This document shows positions 60,701 to 64,000 of a stretch of 64,000 nucleotides of DNA, one piece after another. Within the stretch, counting starts at the first letter, position 1. The number at the start of each line of letters is the position of its first letter. The notes under the pieces were generated by a model. It saw nothing but the letters and a program-made list of their open reading frames with translations. It searched no databases and was not told the DNA's origin. Location of the stretch: positions 20,169,555-20,233,554 of the forward strand of contig OY756963.1 in assembly GCA_963580455.1 (NCBI GenBank). Direction: 5' to 3'. Source of the DNA: Euonymus europaeus. Its lineage: Eukaryota; Streptophyta; Magnoliopsida; Celastrales; Celastraceae. The translations under genes were made by a program, and so were the position numbers.

Positions 60701-63114
60701 GAAGCCCCAGAATCAATAATCCAAGGGCTAGTAGCAGTATGACTGGCAAAATTACCTGAGTTGTCTAACTGGGAAATGGCATGGTAGGAAGCTGCGGGAG
60801 TGGAAGAACTACCATCACTGGATGAAGGAGGCTGAAGCCGGGACATAAGAGTCTTCAAAGACTGTACCTCGGTAGGAGACAAAGTAGAACTAGGATAACT
60901 ACCCTCAGAAAAATCAGCAACATTGGCCCAAGGCCTAGAAGAACCTGGACCTGGGCGACGACCACCTCGCCCACGGGTAGGACGACCATGAAGTTTCCAG
61001 CAAGAGTCTCGAGTGTGCCTGGGGCGTCCACAATGATCACAATGTAGATGATCTTTGGGATGAGGCACACTAGTGACAGGAAGTGGCAAGATAGGCTTGG
61101 GATCAATAGGCTGAGGATGGACCAGCAATGCAGAGCGTTCAACAGAACCCGATGAAAGCATAACACCACGACGACTCTCCTCTTGCTGAATGTAGGAGTA
61201 TGCCTCCCTCAGTGAGGGAAACGGTGTTTTGCCCAAGACTTGAACCCGAATAGGATCATACTCTTCATTCAAAACAGCTAATAAATCAAAGACTCGCTCT
61301 CTGTCAACCATTTGCTGAAACTTGGCCGCATCGGCCGGACACTCAGCTGTAAAATCCTGATAAAAGTCTAACTCTTGCCACAAACTGCACATTTCAGTAA
61401 AAACCTCAGTGATGGAGAAGGAGCCTTGTTTGAACTGATGAAGCTGTTTACGAATATTATATACCTGAGAGTCATTACCAAGCTTAGCATATGTTTGGGC
61501 AGCTGCACTCCACACTTTCCATGCCTCATCAAACAACAAGTATCCCTTAGAAATACTAGGTATCATCGAATAGTTGAGCCATGAGAGAACAAAAGAGTTG
61601 GTAGCATCCCATTCGTCAAAACCCGGATCAGTAAGGGCTGGACGCTTATGTTTCCCATCGAGATAAGAATACAAACGTCTAGCTTTAAAATAAAAAGCAG
61701 ACAAGATTTAGACCATGTCAAGTAATTTGTGCCATCAAGTTTAACAGGACTGATCTGTAGAGTAGGATTATCAAAAGAATGACCAGAAGATGATTTGGAA
61801 CTGACACCAGAGGCTTCGCCGGTAGTAGTAACAGACATACTGACAAAGCACCACCAGCAATCACAAATTCAAGGCCCAGACAACCCAAAGACCCAAGCTG
61901 GAAGCTAACAATAGCACTCGGGAACTCAAGTTCAATAACCAGAGGCGTCAATGGAGATAGGAGCTATGAAACCAGAACTGAAACTATGCTTCACGATGGA
62001 CCAGTGGCTTCAATGGAGAAAGAAGCTATGAAACCAGAACAGAAGAAGCCTGGCAGAACAGAAGAAGCCTGGCAGCAGTAGCGAGAAGGCTTGAAGGCTT
62101 GAAGGAAGAGCGCAACAGCAGAGACGCGCAAGAAGCTAGAGGTTGCTCGCGGCAATCGTCGTTCGCGTCAGTCGCAAAAGACGCAAGATCGCGCGTCGAT
62201 GGTCGCGTCAGTCGCGCGCGAGGACTGGAGCAGAGATCGCGCGCGATTGGCAGAGATCGCGTCAGCGCGATAGGAGAAGCTGAGCAGAGGAGCATGTAGG
62301 AGTAAGAAACCAGAACAAAAACAGGCTAGAAGGAACACAACCGGTCCTCTGATACCATATTGAATACAGAGAATTAGACTGCAGAGGTTCTTCTCTGTTA
62401 ACTAAGAGAAGACCTAATTTTCTCATTATATATCAACTATACATGCTTTAGGTAAATACCAAGGTACCCTTGTATTACAAGATAAATATGTAATAATCGG
62501 ACTTTTAACTTCAAAAATAGCACTGTTATGTCTAACATAGAGTGTTTGAAAGAAATTGAGTAGTGCATGGATAGAACTAAGGCATATTTGTGGAATGACA
62601 AATTTGATTATCTTAGAAGCTTCTTTTTGAATCATCAGAATTGTTATTTTTGTGATCTCTGGCATAAATAGGGACCAAGTTTTCTCCAGTGTATCTGATA
62701 CTCCTTTTTTCTCCCCTCTTAAATTATTTACATATCAAAAAAATTCTACAGTTCTGGATTTTTTTTCCAAAGAAATTCTAGACAAATCATTGATGATTGT
62801 AGTTGCTACCAATCTTCGTCATCATCTTTTCTTATTTTATTCCTCCGGTTAACATAGTTTTTCATAGCGGCTTCATATCCAGATAACAATTTTAAGAACG
62901 ACTGTGTTTCCCTAAACTTTGCATCCTGATTGATGGTTGATGCCTGGAAAGATTATTTTGATTAATACCTGTATATTTTGATCAATTGTTATGTTCTTGC
63001 AATTTTCCTATGCTTAATATGCAAGTGATGGACGTCTTACCTTGCCTGCAGTTGCAATCACTTGATACTCTTGGGCTCTTGGAGATCAATAAGCAAGAAT
63101 TGAAGGTGCCAGTG
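39731..63114 (+). CDS. Kinesin-light-chain-like TPR protein with targeting peptide (incomplete at 3' end)
   Basis: Sixteen in-phase exons: 39,731-39,836; 40,679-40,777; 42,001-42,188; 42,283-42,387; 45,771-45,871; 46,954-47,032; 47,909-47,920; 48,067-48,132; 49,538-49,606; 49,686-49,742; 50,615-50,692; 51,643-51,740; 51,823-51,868; 52,706-52,833; 54,712-54,820; 63,052-63,114. They sum to 468 codons without a stop. The start MVLRQATFQFLRRLRPSSSY is Arg/Ser-rich without acidic residues, like an organelle transit peptide. TPR units follow, e.g. GRLEQAEKFFFSALQEAKEG, NLGQFYLMQRKLEKARLCYE/RALKIKRRVLG, HLQGRDNNAEALILDSIRIL and KSNRLAEAENVQRKILHIL. TPRs mediate protein binding; the partner is unknown. 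The last intron (8.2 kb) holds LINE and Copia DNA. The real C-terminus lies beyond the window. Assigned as a plant kinesin-light-chain-related TPR protein. Confidence 0.82.
42560..45070 (+). mobile_element. Ty3/Gypsy retrotransposon remnant in a TPR-gene intron (RT deleted)
   Basis: Same strand as the host gene. A gag start near 42,875 leads to a capsid part with FKLRAYIPPFDGNLSIEEVL (43,200-43,484). The zinc knuckle CYKCNQLGHCSNEC lies at about 43,999-44,040. An aspartic-protease-like region with LIIDNDICENFIAKRLV and YVIGWIQKG lies at 44,176-44,590. The next recognisable part is the integrase C-terminal end, YGLYRVVERINNNAYVIDLP (about 44,810-44,900), followed by a basic tail near 45,060. 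Reverse transcriptase, RNase H and the integrase core are missing, and stops and frame changes occur. LTRs were not resolved, so the outer boundaries are approximate. Confidence 0.75.
46233..46302 (-). repeat. tRNA-like SINE fragment (tentative)
   Basis: On the minus strand this reads like a tRNA-derived head: CTAGTGATCTCC, then GGTTTGAGGTTCAATTC, similar to RNA polymerase III A and B boxes. It is short, lies in a TPR-gene intron and has no defined end. Confidence 0.25.
48455..49015 (-). mobile_element. 3' end of an RTE-type LINE in a TPR-gene intron
   Basis: On the minus strand 49,011-48,823 encodes FYRSATRPTMMYGSEHWTIK and IQQMHVA. This is the characteristic C-terminal part of RTE-clade plant LINEs (usual form RPAMLYGAECW...KMxVAEMRML). 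Further on, the typical RTE 3' sequence GTAGTCGACCCCAAACTTTT is found at about 48,488-48,507. The copy is truncated at its 5' end and decayed. Confidence 0.7.
53697..53860 (+). mobile_element. Au-like SINE copy
   Basis: AGGCCTAGTGGTAGAGTTGC at about 53,709 is a tRNA-like A-box region. It is followed by TAGAGGTCGCA and then CCTGAAAACAGCTTCTCC and TGTGGGGAGTTG, the layout of Au-type plant SINEs. It is diverged and lies in the intron between exons 14 and 15 of the TPR gene. Confidence 0.5.
55388..55461. repeat. Perfect 37-bp tandem duplication
   Basis: ACTTCGTTGGGGTTAATACT...AAGAATGT is present at 55,388-55,424 and 55,425-55,461. It lies in the large last visible intron of the TPR gene. Confidence 0.85.
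55500..56570 (+). mobile_element. L1-type LINE relic (RT C-terminus and zinc-binding region)
   Basis: On the plus strand the frames read IQSLADFLGCEVCSLPLYNA and GLPIGVKHKN, typical of the plant LINE RT C-terminus (LGC-x-V-GSLP-x-x-YLGLPLG). Further on SVASRYCLCQEQSMTIKHFL with LLHCCWTRNV is the Cys/His zinc-binding RT region. Several stops and frame changes and an internal shortening show that it is dead. It lies in the TPR-gene intron upstream of the Copia element. Confidence 0.75.
57310..57428 (-). repeat. 3' LTR of the Copia element
   Basis: 119 bp, ends TGAATACAGAG...GTATTACA in plus orientation, identical by eye to the copy at 62,361-62,479. The length is short for a Copia LTR. Confidence 0.9.
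57431..57442 (-). promoter_or_regulatory. Polypurine tract of the Copia element
   Basis: On the minus strand TTGAGGGGGGGT lies just before the 3' LTR, in the expected place for the plus-strand DNA synthesis primer. Confidence 0.7.
57439..59388 (-). CDS. Copia polyprotein, reverse transcriptase and RNase H part
   Basis: 649 codons open from an internal Met at 59,388. RT signatures include NGTWELTTLPPGKRLVGCKW, ARLVAKGFTQTYGIDYAETF and the catalytic YVDD box. RNase H has YTDADWAGCPIDRRSTSGYC and SSAEAEYRSMAHG. The end is the conserved C-terminal segment with DQLADIFTKGL. It is in the same frame as the upstream part, from which only the TAG at 59,398-59,400 separates it, so the listed Met is not a natural start. 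These enzymes would copy the element RNA into DNA in virus-like particles. Confidence 0.9.
   Translation of the reverse strand: MLSLSPDSHIAGTPRIPVSELDKPTSDEDPSSDDHPVYQTPMRLQKDDLLQYSRKKPSILPPALLTLPSQSIHPESASTTTPATGNIYSPSVPDSSNLSIALRKGVRSCTVHPISNFVSYDRLSSPYRAFVSSVSMTSVPQNWRDAMADNQWRLAMTEEMQALKKNGTWELTTLPPGKRLVGCKWVYIVKYMADGSIERLKARLVAKGFTQTYGIDYAETFAPVAKMNSIRVILSCAANLGWNLSQLDVKNAFLHGLLRKKVYMAIPPGFECVKTAGKVCKFKKALYGLKQSPRAWFERFRQVLCLAGYIQSESEHTLFTKWVDGKITILIVYVDDIILTGNNPVEEVKIKKVLATEFGIKDLGPLRYFLDVEVARSTAGIFISQRKYVLDLLQETGMLSCKPSDTPIEVNHRLGRKVGKEVDKERYQRLVGKLIYLSYTRPDIAYAVGIVCRFMHSPQEPHMEAAYRILRYLKAAPGKGLLFSKNDHLNIEAYTDADWAGCPIDRRSTSGYCFFIGDNLVAWRSKKQGVVARSSAEAEYRSMAHGVEELLWLQKLMCDLGSTSDQPLRLYCDNKAAISIANNPVLHDRTKHIELDRSFIEEKIRSGQLCIPFVPSSDQLADIFTKGLDAKTFHSLLGKLGMMDIHAPS
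59398..61704 (-). CDS. Copia polyprotein, gag-protease-integrase part
   Basis: 768 codons. It has a gag region with a CCHC knuckle (CDHCGRPRHTRDSC), then the protease active site DSGASDHMTG. The integrase follows, with its HHCC head (HRRLGHPSFVVLKRM...CDACEFAKH) and core residues in HSDVWGPSE, LRSDNGGEYVNGGF and NGVAERKNR (the DDE triad). It stops at TAG 59,398-59,400, in frame with the RT part. The first Met (61,704) is not the natural start: gag begins at 61,838 in another frame. Confidence 0.9.
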   Translation of the reverse strand: MSAFYFKARRLYSYLDGKHKRPALTDPGFDEWDATNSFVLSWLNYSMIPSISKGYLLFDEAWKVWSAAAQTYAKLGNDSQVYNIRKQLHQFKQGSFSITEVFTEMCSLWQELDFYQDFTAECPADAAKFQQMVDRERVFDLLAVLNEEYDPIRVQVLGKTPFPSLREAYSYIQQEESRRGVMLSSGSVERSALLVHPQPIDPKPILPLPVTSVPHPKDHLHCDHCGRPRHTRDSCWKLHGRPTRGRGGRRPGPGSSRPWANVADFSEGSYPSSTLSPTEVQSLKTLMSRLQPPSSSDGSSSTPAASYHAISQLDNSGNFASHTATSPWIIDSGASDHMTGISSKFVTYCPSSGRDKVRIADGFFSSISGQGSITCTPTLKLNSTIHVPSFPSNLISISTITKDLNCKVTFFSSYCVFQELKTGETIGYGRVRDGLYYLAEPPSVSPVFGPLGLVAAAAPSSAASIMLLHRRLGHPSFVVLKRMYPTLFSQVVFDTLVCDACEFAKHTRTFYPSVDSKSTEPFMIIHSDVWGPSEVLSLNGYRWFVTFIDCYSRTTWAYLLQSKSDVFVCFKRFHKLVSTQFSAKVKVLRSDNGGEYVNGGFSSYLTDDGIVHQTSCVYTPAQNGVAERKNRHLLEVTRALLFTMNVPKSYWGDAVLVAAYLINRMPLRTLSFKAPLDLLQGTSLHRVPPKIFGCVCFVHEHRPNLRKLEPRSIKCIFIGYSATQKGYKCYHPPTRKVFVCMDVTFRDWEPYFSAPLSSEMSLGCEPSA
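61690..61838 (-). CDS. Copia gag N-terminus, separated by a frame change
   Basis: From the ATG at 61,838 the frame gives LQISPVKLDGTNYLTWSKSC, the standard start of Copia gag (Gly-Thr-Asn-Tyr-x-x-Trp). At a T-run near 61,690-61,700 it must shift by one base to reach the frame of the main gag body, so this copy is interrupted. Confidence 0.75.
61839..62342 (-). other. Copia 5' leader, GC-rich, with internal repeats
   Basis: Untranslated leader between primer-binding site and gag. TCAATGGAGATAGGAGCTAT at about 61,949 and TCAATGGAGAAAGAAGCTAT at about 62,009 are diverged direct repeats. AGAACAGAAGAAGCCTGGCA occurs twice near 62,037-62,075. At 62,110-62,280 there are many CpG-containing GCGCG/CGCGTC blocks, quite unlike the AT-rich surroundings. 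Confidence 0.6.
62343..62357 (-). promoter_or_regulatory. Primer-binding site (initiator Met tRNA type)
   Basis: On the minus strand TGGTATCAGAGGACC starts three bases after the 5' LTR. TGGTATCAGAG is the usual site complementary to initiator methionine tRNA in plant Copia elements. Confidence 0.85.
62361..62479 (-). repeat. 5' LTR of the Copia element
   Basis: 119 bp, identical by eye to the copy at 57,310-57,428. Confidence 0.9.
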
Positions 63115-63559
63115 GTGAGCATTTACTGCCTCGTGATCCTTAAATTGCCAAGTGAGAAGTAATCAAACATTATTTTCTTTCCATTTTATCATATACGCCT
63201 AGAAGCCTACTTCATGAAATTTTCCATTGAATAAAAAGCAATGATAATGGAAAATATTTCAGGGATCAGTGTATATGTAAGTATTAGATGAATAAGATCA
63301 ATCTTTTTATGTTCCACTTCATATCCGAGGTAGGAACCCACCTATACCGCCCGCAAATAGTATTTGACTCTCATTTCATTCAGCTGGATGAGTTTAACAA
63401 CCCAAAAACCTTGAAACATTCACTATCAAACCCAACTAAATGCTGTTCAGTGAAAATCAGACGCCTACAGTGGATGGCCATATCTATTCCACAATCAAAC
63501 CAACAATAATATTTGCTAAGCATGGGATTCATGACATATGCACACAACCTTTAATCTGG

Positions 63560-63960
63560 GAACATATGAGGGTTCTTTTTTGCTATGGTAATTGGGCGGG
63601 AAAAACTTCTACAAGGAACGATTGGGAGTTTGAGAGATGTTCAATATGTGAACTTATCTATGGCTATTCAATCAACAATATAGGAGAAGACTTCATCCAT
63701 CACATGGTGTGGCTGGAATTTTCTCTGTGAAGAGTTTTTACAAAGCCCTTTCTTATCTTTTGGTCCTATTAGCTTTGAGGAGTTCCCCAAAAAATGTGTT
63801 TGGAAACCAATTTTTCCAACTGAATGGAAGTGTCTTGTTTGGGAGGCTATGTGGAGAAAATTTCTCACTCATGATCGTTTGTGCAAGAGGTTGGCATTTG
63901 GTAAATAAATGTTTTTGTTGTAAACTAGAGGCGTCAACTATATCAATCGCTTTGTTCTCC
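63560..63960 (+). mobile_element. L1-type LINE relic at the right edge
   Basis: Plus-strand pieces NDWEFERC, FSVKSFYKALSY, then (other frame) TEWKCLVWEAMWRKFLTHDR and LCKR match the region just before the zinc-binding part of plant LINE RTs (FSVKSxY...W...WEA...LT-x-D-x-L-x-KR). Frame changes show decay. It may continue beyond the window. Confidence 0.6.
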
Positions 63961-64000
63961 ATCGTAAGTGGTCAAGGTGCTTTTGGAAGATGGCTTTTAT

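Larger units (their letters stand above)
57310..62479 (-). mobile_element. Nearly complete Copia LTR retrotransposon, recently inserted
   Basis: 5,170 bp, minus strand. The two 119-bp LTRs (57,310-57,428 and 62,361-62,479) look identical base for base, start TG and end CA. Between them, in sense order, lie a primer-binding site, GC-rich leader, gag, protease, integrase, RT and RNase H (the Copia order), and a polypurine tract. The body is open except for a frame change near the gag start and one in-frame TAG. The flanks ATTAT and AGATA do not match, so no 5-bp target duplication is present. It sits in antisense in the last visible intron of the TPR gene. Confidence 0.92.

Noticed and set aside
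57305..62484. A 5-bp target duplication around the Copia element
   Set aside because: The flanks ATTAT and AGATA differ at most positions, and shifting the ends by a few bases gives no match.

Overview
This window is nuclear DNA from a flowering plant, almost certainly a eudicot. Genes are split by short AT-rich introns with plant-type splice sites, and the gene set is plant-specific: COMT-type O-methyltransferases, cytosolic glutamine synthetase and an LRR receptor kinase. The intergenic DNA is full of plant mobile elements (Copia, Gypsy, LINE, Stowaway and Mutator-type MITEs). I cannot name the species from the sequence alone.

Layout, left to right. (1) 1-349, minus: the N-terminus of an LRR receptor-like kinase, running off the left edge. 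(2) 1.8-5.3 kb: MITEs, a possible LTR fragment and an unexplained structured segment with a USE-like motif near 3.8-4.0 kb. (3) 5.6-17.6 kb: a tandem array of three two-exon O-methyltransferase genes (OMT1, OMT2, OMT3, all plus), plus a 5' relic of a fourth copy at 13.24-13.32 kb. The spacers hold Copia, Gypsy and LINE debris. (4) 18.3-19.05 kb: a probable solo LTR. (5) 20.9-28.5 kb, minus: CAP-G, the non-SMC condensin subunit, in 12 exons. (6) 29.6-30.5 kb, minus: a BMT5-like/DUF2431 gene broken by a CA-repeat expansion, beside a relic of a type I MADS-box gene. (7) 30.9-36.0 kb: AT-rich intergenic DNA with MITEs. (8) 36.1-38.4 kb, plus: a complete 12-exon gene for cytosolic glutamine synthetase, 356 residues. 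(9) 39.7-63.1 kb, plus: a very long gene for a kinesin-light-chain-like TPR protein with an N-terminal targeting peptide; 16 exons are visible and it continues past the window. Its introns carry a decayed Gypsy element, an RTE-type LINE end, a SINE, L1-type LINE pieces and a nearly intact Copia element (57,310-62,479, minus) with identical 119-bp LTRs.

The genes do not form one pathway. The OMT array is the region that is evolving locally: its copies differ at residues beside the catalytic His, in their promoters and in intron length. An inverted duplication upstream of OMT2 preserves the empty site of a MITE that sits upstream of OMT1. I found no clear new multi-gene system. The least explained items are the USE-like structured segment, the catalytic-site changes in the OMTs, and the reading-frame breaks in CAP-G and the BMT5-like gene. 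Exon boundaries were read by eye from reading frame, GT/AG sites and family knowledge; no alignment was run.
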